Assembly: GCA_035553515.1 (NCBI GenBank)
Contig: DATNDG010000056.1
Location: forward strand, 1-34,924
Length of the DNA: 34,924 bases
Origin: DAHUYF01 sp035553515
GTDB lineage: Bacteria; Pseudomonadota; Alphaproteobacteria; ATCC43930; CGMCC-115725
Direction: 5' to 3'
Positions 16,284-26,104 of this stretch are shown one piece after another (position 1 is the first letter of the stretch; every line of letters begins with the position of its first letter). The notes beneath the pieces are model-generated. The model was not told where the DNA came from. It saw only the letters and a list, made by a program, of their open reading frames with translations, and searched no databases. Position numbers and translations under genes: made by a program.

Positions 16284-16700
16284 ATGCCTTCTCTCAGGGG
16301 AACAGTGACCGAGCAGAATCTTAAGAACGCGCTTGCCTGGGAGAGCCAGGCGAACTGGCGCTATCTGTGTTTAGCGCAGAAGGCCGACGTCGCGGGCTTC
16401 AATGACGTGGCGGCCGTGTTCCGCTCGACTGCCGAGAGCAAGACCGGGCACGTGCACGGCCATCTCGACTATCTCAGGGAAGTGGGCGATTCCGCGACCG
16501 GCAAACCGATCGGCCGCACGGGCGACGATCTGAAGGCCGCGATCGCCGGCGAAACTCACGAACTGACCGAAATGTATCCGGGCATGGCCCGCGCCGCTCG
16601 ACAGGAAGGCTTCGACGAGATCGCCGACTGGTTCGAGACGCTCGCCAAGGCCGGGAAGTCGCATGCCCGCCGCTTCCAAAAGGTGCTCGACGCGCTTTGA
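16284..16700 (+). CDS. Rubrerythrin-like protein lacking bridging Fe ligands
   Basis: A 138-residue four-helix ferritin-like protein, start ATG 16284 with a strong AGGAGG site. It aligns with the diiron domain of rubrerythrin and has no C-terminal rubredoxin domain. Retained ligand positions are E20 (WESQANWRY), H56, E93 and E96 (THELTEMYPG) and H127 (KSHARRF). Against Desulfovibrio rubrerythrin numbering, the two bridging glutamates E53 and E127 are replaced: residue 53 is Lys (ESKTGH, where relatives read EGETGH) and residue 124 is Gly (AKAGKSH, where relatives read AKAEKSH). Two extra tryptophans (W19, W25) flank the first ligand. A working diiron peroxidase is therefore doubtful. A role in metal or peroxide sensing, or as a structural relic, is open. 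katG follows 53 bases later on the same strand. Confidence 0.85.
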   Translation: MPSLRGTVTEQNLKNALAWESQANWRYLCLAQKADVAGFNDVAAVFRSTAESKTGHVHGHLDYLREVGDSATGKPIGRTGDDLKAAIAGETHELTEMYPGMARAARQEGFDEIADWFETLAKAGKSHARRFQKVLDAL

Positions 16701-16753
16701 GCTGAATGGCTCCGTGCAAGTGATCCGAGCAGAAAACCCGATTGGAGGGAAAC

Positions 16754-18958
<2,205 letters not shown>

Positions 18959-19098
18959 ATCTCAGCCTGGAGGTTCTCGAAGGTTCAACGTTGCCGTTTC
19001 GCGCCGCCTATCCGGCTACCCGGTTAGACGCGGTCAGCGAGCGCGAGCCTCCATCGCTGAGGGGTGCAGCGCTAGTATTGAAGGTGGATCGCGGGTGC

Positions 19099-19157
19099 GA
19101 CTGCGTCATTGAGGTAGCGCGATTTTTGCATCAATGATGTACATCGCTGACGCAGTC
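19099..19157. terminator. Long interrupted hairpin between convergent katG and LLM gene
   Basis: GACTGCGTCA (19099-19108) pairs perfectly with TGACGCAGTC (19148-19157). Inside, GCGAT (19119-19123) pairs with ATCGC (19143-19147), and TGCATCA/TGATGTA (19127-19141) forms the tip with one G-U pair. A ten-base bulge lies on the left arm. It sits in the 218-base gap between convergent genes, 19 bases from the LLM stop. No U-tract is present, so it may be a Rho-aided or processing structure rather than a classical terminator. Confidence 0.42.
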
Positions 19158-19176
19158 CCGAGTAGGCGCGCAGGCG

Positions 19177-20226
19177 CTACTTGAACGCCGGCATCACCTT
19201 CTGGCAGAGGAGCTGCAGCGCATTCATCACCCGCTCATGCGGGATGAGGCTGCCGGGATTGAGCTCGGCCAGAATGCCGTCGAGGCCGAGCTCGGCGCGC
19301 AGCTGCTGCAGCCGCTCCACGACCATCTCGGGCGTGCCGACGATCACCTTGTCGCGCAGCGCTTCCTCGTAGGTGACGGTCTGCAGGTGCTGGCCGCGCT
19401 CGGCGCGCTGCTCGACGGCGCGCGCGCCGGCATGCTTCGCCGAATCGCCGATGAGCGCACCGACCGTGCGCAGCAGCCGCATGATGCTCGCCTCGGGCTC
19501 GTCGCGCGCCTGCCGCGCCGTCTCCGCGACATAGACCGGGACGCGCAGATAGACCTCGCCGCTTCCCGCGTGCCCTGCGGTGCGATAAGCCTCGCGATAG
19601 CTGCGCACGAGCGGCGCCAGCTCCGAGAGCGTGCCGAGCCGCGCCGCGACGAAGATGGCGTGGCCGAGCGTGCCGATCGTCGCGAAGGTGTCGGCGCTGG
19701 TGGCGGCGATGCGGATCGGCGGATGCGGCTTCTGCCAGGGCTTCGGCACCAGCGCCACCTTGTCGTAGCGGAAGAATTTTCCCTGATGCGAGAAGCTCGG
19801 CTCCGTCCAGGCGCGCCGCACGATCTCGAGCGTCTCGGCGAAGCGCTCGCGGCTCTCCTCGTAAGGCACGCCATAGGCCTCGTAGGTGCGCGGAAAGCCG
19901 CTCCGCCCGACGCCGAAGATAAGGCGGCCCTCGCTGATCTGGTCGAGCGTCGCCGCCTCCTCGGCAAGCCGCAGCGGATGACAGAGCGGCAGAACCTGAA
20001 CCGCGGTGCCGATCTTCATGCGCCGCGTGCGCGCGGCGATCGCGCTCCCCACCATCAGCGGCGCCGACAGCACCGAGCGCTCGGGCGCGAAATGCAGCTC
20101 GGCGAGCCACATCGCGTCGAGCCCCCAGCGCTCGGCCGCATCCACCTGCTCGAAGGAATGGGCAAAGGCCGCCCGCTCGCTTTCGCCGGGCGACCACTGA
20201 AACTCGTGGAACATACCGAATTCCAT
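19177..20226 (-). CDS. LLM-class flavin-dependent oxidoreductase
   Basis: A 349-residue luciferase-like monooxygenase from ATG 20226, with GGAGG six bases upstream. The N-terminal strand MEFGMFHEFQW, AMWLAELHFAPE (~38-49), VQVLPLCHPLRLAEEAATLDQ (barrel strands 4-5 region) and the ISEGRLIFGVGRSGFP loop (~97-112) are typical of the F420-or-FMN LLM fold. PWQKPHPPIRIAA is a conserved family motif. Such enzymes oxidise aldehydes, alkanesulfonates, terpenes or similar compounds with reduced flavin from a separate reductase; no reductase gene is adjacent. It lies 45 bases downstream of a second LLM gene on the same strand and is probably co-transcribed. The substrate cannot be assigned. Confidence 0.9.
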   Translation of the reverse strand: MEFGMFHEFQWSPGESERAAFAHSFEQVDAAERWGLDAMWLAELHFAPERSVLSAPLMVGSAIAARTRRMKIGTAVQVLPLCHPLRLAEEAATLDQISEGRLIFGVGRSGFPRTYEAYGVPYEESRERFAETLEIVRRAWTEPSFSHQGKFFRYDKVALVPKPWQKPHPPIRIAATSADTFATIGTLGHAIFVAARLGTLSELAPLVRSYREAYRTAGHAGSGEVYLRVPVYVAETARQARDEPEASIMRLLRTVGALIGDSAKHAGARAVEQRAERGQHLQTVTYEEALRDKVIVGTPEMVVERLQQLRAELGLDGILAELNPGSLIPHERVMNALQLLCQKVMPAFK

Positions 20227-20271
20227 CGGGCCTCCTGGCGCCGGGCCGGCGGAGCGGGGCTCTTCTCGCTG

Positions 20272-21366
20272 CTAGGCCGCCGCCTTGGGCACGAGGTGCT
20301 TCAGGCGCGGTATCACGTCCCTCGCGAGGAGCTCCATCGAATGGAGCCAGGCCTTGGGATTTTCCACGTAGTCGAAGCAGAAGAGCAGGATCGAGCCGAA
20401 GCCGCCGAGCTCGTCATAGACCTGCTCGAGCCGCCGGGCGACGGTCGCGGGAGATCCGACGATCCAATTGTGCCTGGCGCAGTATTCCGGCGTCACATCG
20501 GCATCGGCGACGTCCGGCCGGTGCTTCAGGAATTCCTTGAAGCCGAAGGCGCCGAGCAGCGGCAGGAAATACTCGCCGTACATGCGGCCCATCATGCCGC
20601 CGGCCGAGAGGCGCCACGCCTCCTCGTCGCTGTCGGCGACGAAGATCTCGCGCACGATGCGCCATTCGCGGCGGCTGGGATTTCGACCGCTCCGCTCGGC
20701 GCCGATCTCGACGCTCTCCCAGTGGCTCGCGACATAAGCCGGGTTGAGATTGAGGCTCATTGGAATGAAGCCGCGCTCGCCGGCGAGCTTCAGCGTGTCG
20801 GAGTTCTTGGAGAGGCCGGCGACGCCGATCGGCGGATGCGGCTTCTGAAGCGGCTTGATGTGGGGGCGCAGCATGCCCAGCATCTCGGCCGGCCGGTCGA
20901 CCTTCCAGAACTTGCCGTCATAGTGGAAGGGCTCGGTCGCGCTCCACAGCTTCAGGATGATGTCGAGCGACTCGCGCGTCATCTCGCGGTTCTCGCCGGA
21001 CATGCCGTCGACGTTGAACATCTGCCAGTCGCTCGGCAGACCGCTGGCGGCGACGCCGAAATTGAGCCGGCCCTGCGACAGGTGGTCGAGCATCGCCACG
21101 CGGTTCGCCAGCTCCGCCGGATGGTGATAGGGCAGCAGGAAGCCGCCCGGCCCGATGCGCATCGATTTGGTTTGCAGCAGCGCCTGCGCCACCAGCAGAT
21201 CTGGGGTCGGATTGGGTTCCCACGGCGCGGTATGGTGCTCGCCGATCCAGGCTTCGGCGAAGCCCAGCTCGTCGGCCCAGCGCAGCACCTGCAAATCCCA
21301 TTGCTGCCCGTCGTAGAGACTTCTCTCGGGCGGATGGGACGGCATGGTGAACAGGCCGAGTTCCAT
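20272..21366 (-). CDS. LLM-class flavin monooxygenase, limonene-monooxygenase-like
   Basis: A 364-residue luciferase-like protein from ATG 21366, with GGAGG about eight bases upstream. Key features: MELGLFTMPSHPPERS at the N-terminus, AEAWIGEHHTAPWEPNPTPD (~37-56), GGFLLPYHHPAELANRVAML and LSQGRLNFGVAASGLPSDW (~96-114), then LQKPHPPIGVAG. The EHHT and PYHHP motifs and length agree with the LimB/NtaA-like branch of LLM monooxygenases. Only moderate similarity to the neighbouring LLM protein is visible, so they are paralogous but diverged, not a recent duplication. It is the first gene of the pair. Genes for a flavin reductase or for transport of a substrate are not adjacent. Confidence 0.9.
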   Translation of the reverse strand: MELGLFTMPSHPPERSLYDGQQWDLQVLRWADELGFAEAWIGEHHTAPWEPNPTPDLLVAQALLQTKSMRIGPGGFLLPYHHPAELANRVAMLDHLSQGRLNFGVAASGLPSDWQMFNVDGMSGENREMTRESLDIILKLWSATEPFHYDGKFWKVDRPAEMLGMLRPHIKPLQKPHPPIGVAGLSKNSDTLKLAGERGFIPMSLNLNPAYVASHWESVEIGAERSGRNPSRREWRIVREIFVADSDEEAWRLSAGGMMGRMYGEYFLPLLGAFGFKEFLKHRPDVADADVTPEYCARHNWIVGSPATVARRLEQVYDELGGFGSILLFCFDYVENPKAWLHSMELLARDVIPRLKHLVPKAAA

Positions 21367-21454
21367 GGCTTCCTCCCGTCGACCTCCCCGGCGTTTCCGG
21401 GGTAGTGGAGAAAGCCTATGCCCAAACCGCTGCCGAGTCTCGCGTCTTGGCCTG

Positions 21455-21484
21455 CGCCGGCGGCAGGGCAGTGCCGCGCCGGCG
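21455..21484 (-). terminator. GC hairpin just after rnd
   Basis: CGCCGGCGGCA (21455-21465) pairs with TGCCGCGCCGGCG (21472-21484), allowing a small bulge. On the minus strand it begins six bases after the rnd stop codon. A long pure-GC stem at that place suggests a transcription end or 3'-protecting structure, but no U-run follows. Confidence 0.4.
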
Positions 21485-21489
21485 GAGGG

Positions 21490-22662
21490 CTATTGCGCCG
21501 CTTCGCGGGCGTCGCCGGGCCGCACCAGCTTGACCCGCTTGCCGGCCGCGGTGAGCGCCAGGCGCCCGTGCTTCAGATCGAGCGCGTCCTTGCCGAAGAT
21601 ATCGCCGCGCCAGCCCTGGAGCGCGCGCACCGGAGCCGCGTCGTCGGCGGCGATGAGCTCCAGATCCTCGCTGTCGGCGACGAGCTTCTGCGCCACGTCG
21701 TTCTCCTCGCAGCGCAGCTTCAGCAGCACCCGCAGCAGGTCGACCAGCGGGCCGATGCCGGGCGGCGGGTCGCGGCGGGGCGGCGGCAGAGGATAGTCGC
21801 TTTCCGGCAGCTCCAAGGCGCGCCCCACCGCGGCGAGCACCTCGGCGCCGAGCCTGCCTTCGGCGAAGTTGCGGCCGAGCCCGCGCGTCCGCGCCAGATC
21901 GGCGACGCTCGCCGGCGCATGCGCGGCGATCTCCAGGACCGATTCGTCGCGCAGCAGGCGGTTGCGCGGCAGGTTGCGCTGCTGCGCGGCGGTTTCGCGC
22001 CATGCGGCGAGTTCGCGCACCAGCGCCAGCATCCGGCGGTTGCCGGTGCGGATCTTGAAGCGCCGCCAGGCCTCCTGCGGCTCCTGGCGATAGGTCGCGG
22101 GATCGGTGAGGACCGCCATCTCCTCCTCGAGCCAATGCGCGCGGCCGGTCTTGGCGAGGCGCTGGGTGAGCTTCTCGTAGACGATGCGCAGCGGCACCAC
22201 GTCGGTCAGCGCATAGTGAAGCTGCCGCTCGGTGAGCGGCCGGTGCGCCCAGTCGGTGAAGCGCGAGGATTTATCGATTTGCGCGCCGGCGAGCTTTCCG
22301 GCCAGGTTCTCGTAGCTGACCGCGTCGCCGAAGCCGCAGACCATGGCGGCGACCTGGGTATCGAAGAGCGGCGCGGGCACCGCTCCGGCCATGTTGACGA
22401 AGATCTCGATGTCCTGCCGCGCGGCATGAAACACCTTGGGCACGCCCGTGTCGGCCATCAGCGCGAAGAGCGGGGCGAGATCGATGCCCGGCGCAAGCGG
22501 ATCGATCACCGCCGCCTGTTCCGGCCCGGCGATCTGCACGAGGCAGAGCTGCGGCCAGTAGGTCTTGTCGCGCATGAACTCGGTATCGACGGTGACGAAG
22601 TCGGCGGATTTCTGGCTCTCGCAGAAGGCCGCGAGCGCCGGGGTAGACGCGATAACCTGCAT
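21490..22662 (-). CDS. rnd: Ribonuclease D
   Basis: A 390-residue 3'-5' exoribonuclease of the DEDDy group, which trims tRNA and other stable RNA precursors. Start ATG 22662; the frame stays open further upstream but into the aspS leader. Catalytic residues are visible in order: D26 and E28 (FVTVDTEFMRD), D84 (FHAARQDIEIF), Y150 and D154 (LHYALTDVVPL). Two helical HRDC-like domains follow (~205-285 and ~300-370), the first containing NRRMLALVRELAAWRETAA and RNLPRNRLLRDE. Length fits E. coli RNase D. It is divergent from aspS, as is common in alphaproteobacteria where rnd lies next to aspS. Confidence 0.93.
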   Translation of the reverse strand: MQVIASTPALAAFCESQKSADFVTVDTEFMRDKTYWPQLCLVQIAGPEQAAVIDPLAPGIDLAPLFALMADTGVPKVFHAARQDIEIFVNMAGAVPAPLFDTQVAAMVCGFGDAVSYENLAGKLAGAQIDKSSRFTDWAHRPLTERQLHYALTDVVPLRIVYEKLTQRLAKTGRAHWLEEEMAVLTDPATYRQEPQEAWRRFKIRTGNRRMLALVRELAAWRETAAQQRNLPRNRLLRDESVLEIAAHAPASVADLARTRGLGRNFAEGRLGAEVLAAVGRALELPESDYPLPPPRRDPPPGIGPLVDLLRVLLKLRCEENDVAQKLVADSEDLELIAADDAAPVRALQGWRGDIFGKDALDLKHGRLALTAAGKRVKLVRPGDAREAAQ

Positions 22663-22746
22663 GGGCGACCTATACACCGAAAGTTGTCCCAGGGGAAACG
22701 TCGCCGAGCCGGTTGCCGCGGGACGGGGGGGCGACTTGCCGCCCGC

Positions 22747-22775
22747 TTGACAAACCGGGCGCCAGATTGTGTTTT
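22747..22775 (+). promoter_or_regulatory. Candidate aspS promoter
   Basis: A perfect TTGACA (22747-22752) is followed after 17 bases by TGTTTT (22770-22775), a weak -10. Transcription would start near 22782, 26 bases before the aspS ATG. The strong -35 makes a promoter here likely even though the -10 is poor. Confidence 0.42.
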
Positions 22776-22807
22776 CCGCCTGCCCCCAGCCGGAGCGGAC
22801 ACTTTCC

Positions 22808-24595
22808 ATGCACGTCTATCGCACCCATACCTGTGGCGCGCTGCGCCTTGCCGATGCCGGCCGTGCCGTGCGTATCGCGGGCTGGGTCCACCGCAAGCGC
22901 GACCACGGCTCGCTGCTGTTCATCGATCTGCGCGACCATTACGGCATCACGCAATGCGTCATCGACCGCTCGAGCCCGCTCTTCGCCGCGGCCGATTCGC
23001 AGCGCCTGGAAAGCGTCCTGAGCATCAGCGGCACGCTGGTGAAACGCTCGCCGGAGACGGTGAACCCGAAGCTTCCCACCGGCGAGGTCGAGCTGCAGAT
23101 CGCCGAGATCGCGGTCCTCTCCGAGGCCGAGCCGCTGCCGCTGCCGGTCAACACCGAGGCCGACTATCCCGAGGAGATGCGGCTTCGCTACCGCTTCCTC
23201 GACCTCCGGCGCGAGGGCGTCCACGCCAATATCGTGCTGCGCTCCAAGGTGATCTCGTCGATCCGCCGGCGCATGATCGAGCAGGGCTTCATGGAGTTTC
23301 AGACGCCGATCCTGACGGCGAGCTCGCCCGAGGGAGCGCGCGACTATCTCGTGCCGAGCCGCCTCCACCCCGGCAAGTTCTACGCGCTGCCGCAGGCGCC
23401 GCAGCAATTCAAGCAGCTCCTGATGGTGGCGGGCTTCGACCGCTATTTTCAGATCGCGCCCTGCTTCCGCGACGAGGCGAGTCGCGCCGATCGTTCGCCG
23501 GGCGAGTTCTATCAGCTTGACTTCGAGATGTCCTTCGTGACGCAGGAGGACGTCTTCGCCGCGATCGAGCCGGTGCTCCACGGCATCTTCGTCGAGTTCG
23601 GCGAGGGCCGGACGGCGACGCCGCCACCTTTCCCGCGCATCATTTACGAGGATGCGCTGCTGCGCTACGGCACGGACAAGCCGGATTTGCGCAATCCGCT
23701 GCTGATCTCCGAGGCCGGCGACGTGTTCTGCGGCTCAGGCTTCAAGGTCTTCGCCGGTGCCGTCGAGAGTGGCGGGGTCGTGCGCGCCATCGCCGTGCCC
23801 GGCGCGGCAGCGCAGCCGCGCAGCTTCTTCGACAAGCTCAATGATTGGGCGCGCGGCGAAGGCGCGCCGGGTCTGGGCTACATCGTCTTTGCCGAGGGCG
23901 CAGCGAAGGGGCCGATCGCCAAATTCCTCGACGGGCCGCGATTGGAGCGGCTGAAGGGACTGGCCGCGCTCAAGGACGGCGACGCCGTGTTCTTCGTTTG
24001 CGACAAGAAGCCGGCCGCCGAGAAGCTCGCCGGCGCCGCCCGCACCAAGATCGCCCAGGAGCTCGGCCTCATTGCGGCGAACGAGTTCCGCCTCTGCTGG
24101 ATCGTCGATTTCCCGATGTACGAGCTGAACGAGGAAACCAAGAAGATCGACTTCAGCCACAACCCCTTCTCGATGCCGCAGGGCGGGCTCGAGGCGTTGA
24201 TGAAGCAGGATCCGCTGACCATCAAGGCATTCCAGTACGATATCGTCTGCAACGGCGTCGAGCTGAGCTCGGGCGCCATCCGCAACCATCGCCCCGAGAT
24301 CATGTACAAGGCCTTCGAGATCGCCGGCTATTCGGCGGCCGAAGTCGAGGCGCGGTTCGGTGGCATGCTCAACGCCTTCAAATTCGGCGCCCCTCCGCAT
24401 GGCGGCTCGGCGCCGGGCATCGACCGCATCGTCATGTTGCTGGCCGATACGCCCAATATCCGCGAGGTCGTCGCCTTTCCGATGAACCAGCAGGCGGAGG
24501 ATCTGCTGATGCAGGCGCCGTCCGAGGTGGGGCCGGAACGGCTGAGGGAGCTGCATATCCGGCTGGCGCTGCCGCCCTCGGTCAAGAAGGACTGA
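22808..24595 (+). CDS. aspS: Aspartyl-tRNA synthetase
   Basis: A 595-residue class II synthetase that charges tRNA(Asp). Start ATG 22808; an in-frame TTG at 22769 lies at the predicted -10 region. Order: N-terminal OB anticodon-binding domain (~1-105, with VRIAGWVHRKRDHGSLLFID), catalytic core with motif 1 around YRFLDLRREG and motif 2 FRDEASRADRSPGEFYQLDF (~228-247), the bacterial-type inserted GAD domain (~290-410), and motif 3 in GIDRIVMLLADTPNIREV (~540-557). Full length and intact. The C-terminal AFPMNQQAEDLLMQAPS block is family-typical. It is a housekeeping gene. Whether it also charges tRNA(Asn) cannot be settled here. Confidence 0.97.
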   Translation: MHVYRTHTCGALRLADAGRAVRIAGWVHRKRDHGSLLFIDLRDHYGITQCVIDRSSPLFAAADSQRLESVLSISGTLVKRSPETVNPKLPTGEVELQIAEIAVLSEAEPLPLPVNTEADYPEEMRLRYRFLDLRREGVHANIVLRSKVISSIRRRMIEQGFMEFQTPILTASSPEGARDYLVPSRLHPGKFYALPQAPQQFKQLLMVAGFDRYFQIAPCFRDEASRADRSPGEFYQLDFEMSFVTQEDVFAAIEPVLHGIFVEFGEGRTATPPPFPRIIYEDALLRYGTDKPDLRNPLLISEAGDVFCGSGFKVFAGAVESGGVVRAIAVPGAAAQPRSFFDKLNDWARGEGAPGLGYIVFAEGAAKGPIAKFLDGPRLERLKGLAALKDGDAVFFVCDKKPAAEKLAGAARTKIAQELGLIAANEFRLCWIVDFPMYELNEETKKIDFSHNPFSMPQGGLEALMKQDPLTIKAFQYDIVCNGVELSSGAIRNHRPEIMYKAFEIAGYSAAEVEARFGGMLNAFKFGAPPHGGSAPGIDRIVMLLADTPNIREVVAFPMNQQAEDLLMQAPSEVGPERLRELHIRLALPPSVKKD

Positions 24596-24671
24596 CGCGC
24601 CGCGCATACTTCTTGCTTTGTTTCTCGCCTTCGCCGAGAATCGTGCGATCGAAACGGGCGAGGGTGAGCCC

Positions 24672-25166
24672 TTGCGCAGAGTCCGGTGGCTGGGTCCCGC
24701 TCTGCTCCTGTCGCTGACGGCGGCGGGCTGCGTCGTTCCTCCGGCGGTCACCGTCGGCTCATTCGCCGCCGATGGGGTGAGCTACGTAACGACCGGCAAA
24801 TCGGTCACCGATCACGGCCTCTCGGCCGCAACCGGCCATGATTGCGCCTTGCTCCGGCCGGTGCTCGACGACAAGCCGGTCTGCGACACGAGCGACACCG
24901 CGCAAGGCAAGCTCGTGCCGGTGGATCTGCACGAGGTCGAGGTGGCGCGGCCGCCACCGCCGGCGGCGGTGGTGCGCGACCGCTTCGTCACCGTCGGCAG
25001 TTTCCTTGATGCGGCCAATGCCGAGCGCGCCGCGTCGCGCTATGCGCCGCTGCAGGTCCGCATCGTGCCGGCCGAAGTGGGCGGCCGGCTCTTTCATCGG
25101 GTGGTGGTGGGGCCGCTCTCGCGCGAGGAAGCGGCGACCCTCAAGCTGCGTCTCGCCTCGAGCTGA
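24672..25166 (+). CDS. SPOR-domain lipoprotein
   Basis: A 164-residue protein from TTG 24672 (GAGGGTGAG just upstream); a TTG at 24618 in the same frame would put 18 charged residues ahead of the signal peptide. The N-terminus is MRRVRWLGPALLLSLTAAGC: a type II signal peptide with a lipobox, so a lipid-anchored envelope protein. A middle region holds two cysteines (HDCALL, PVCDTSD), possibly a disulfide. The last ~60 residues match a SPOR fold (RFVTVGSFLDAANAERAASR ... FHRVVVGPLSREEA), which binds denuded peptidoglycan at division sites in known cases. Related short lipoproteins occur in alphaproteobacteria. It follows aspS by 76 bases and is convergent with the GGDEF gene. Confidence 0.8.
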   Translation: MRRVRWLGPALLLSLTAAGCVVPPAVTVGSFAADGVSYVTTGKSVTDHGLSAATGHDCALLRPVLDDKPVCDTSDTAQGKLVPVDLHEVEVARPPPPAAVVRDRFVTVGSFLDAANAERAASRYAPLQVRIVPAEVGGRLFHRVVVGPLSREEAATLKLRLASS

Positions 25167-25180
25167 GGCGGCAGGGGTGC

Positions 25181-25858
25181 TCAGCGGGCGAGGATGACGC
25201 CCTGGGTCTCGCGGCCGGCGCGCTTCTGTCCGTACATCTCCATGTCGGCGCGATGCAGCAGCGCTTCCGGGTCTTCGCTGCCGTCGTATTGGGCGAGGCC
25301 GAAGCTGGCGCTGAGCAGGATCGGCGCGCCATCGACCTGCGGCGGAGATGTGGAGAGACTGCGCGCGAGGCTGACGCATTTGCGGCGTGCATTGGCGAGG
25401 CTTGCGCCGATGAGCAGCAGTGCGAATTCGTCGCCGCCGAGGCGGGCGGCCACGTCGTTCTTGCGCACGCGGCGGCGCAGCGCGTCCGCTACCTGGCGCA
25501 GCACCTCGTTGCCGCTGCGATGACCGTAGAGATCGTTGACCGCCTTGAAGCCGTCGAGGTCGCAGACGATGACGACGCCGCGCGGGCCGCCGCGCGCCGC
25601 GGCCGCAAGCGCCCGCGTCAGCTCGAGCCCGAAGCCGCGGCGGTTGAGGACGGCGGTGAGTTCGTCGGTGACCGAGAGCCCTTCCAGATAGGCGAGGCGC
25701 TCCTCGAGATCGGCGATGCGCTGCTCCGCCGCGGCGGCGGCGGCAAGCGCCCAATCGAGCAGCGCCGGCTGATCTTCCGGTGCCGGTGCCACGGCTGGAA
25801 TGAGCCGCGCGATGCCTTGCTCATCCGTATGCCAGCGATTTTCCGCAGGGACAGGCAT
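25181..25858 (-). CDS. Solo GGDEF diguanylate cyclase
   Basis: A 225-residue cytoplasmic protein from ATG 25858; an upstream TTG at 25966 is in frame but less likely. The N-terminal ~60 residues include an Ala-rich coiled coil (LAAAAAAEQRIADLEERLAYLEGL) of the type that pairs GGDEF domains. The catalytic domain has DELTAVLNRRGF, CDLDGFKAVND and RLGGDEFALLL, all intact. RKND, five residues before GGDEF, is a complete inhibitory I-site (RxxD). It should make c-di-GMP from two GTP with product inhibition. There is no sensory or membrane domain, so any input would come through dimerisation or a partner. It is divergent from eipB and convergent with the SPOR lipoprotein gene. Confidence 0.9.
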   Translation of the reverse strand: MPVPAENRWHTDEQGIARLIPAVAPAPEDQPALLDWALAAAAAAEQRIADLEERLAYLEGLSVTDELTAVLNRRGFGLELTRALAAAARGGPRGVVIVCDLDGFKAVNDLYGHRSGNEVLRQVADALRRRVRKNDVAARLGGDEFALLLIGASLANARRKCVSLARSLSTSPPQVDGAPILLSASFGLAQYDGSEDPEALLHRADMEMYGQKRAGRETQGVILAR

Positions 25859-26104
25859 TGGTGTTGTCCGAGTCGTTCTTGGTGTTCCGCGAAGCTTTTC
25901 GCAAAACCCATGCCAGTCGCTCAAACGAGGGAAAACCCGCCTATTCCGGCTGAGGACCTGAGGCAAAACCTGCCGGCTGCGGCAGAAGCTGCCGAGGGCA
26001 GGGCGGTTTCGGCCGCGGGTGACAGGCTACCGTGACGGGGGGAAGCATGACATACTCTGCCGCGACCCTTGCGCTCGGCGCATCGTCCATCGGGATTTCC
26101 AGTC
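25859..26104. other. Divergent intergenic region, GGDEF gene / eipB
   Basis: These 246 bases hold no supported gene. A strong hairpin occurs at 25969-26002: CGGCAG-AAG-CTGCCG (25980-25994), flanked by CCTGCC (25969-25974) and GGCAGG (25997-26002). It would lie in the eipB leader or promoter region. An imperfect palindrome GCGAAGCTTTTCGC is at 25889-25902. Promoters were not placed with confidence. Confidence 0.4.

Noticed and set aside
19237..21405. A 722-codon plus-strand frame over both LLM genes
   Set aside because: Antisense to two genes with clear family motifs and ribosome sites; no recognisable protein features.
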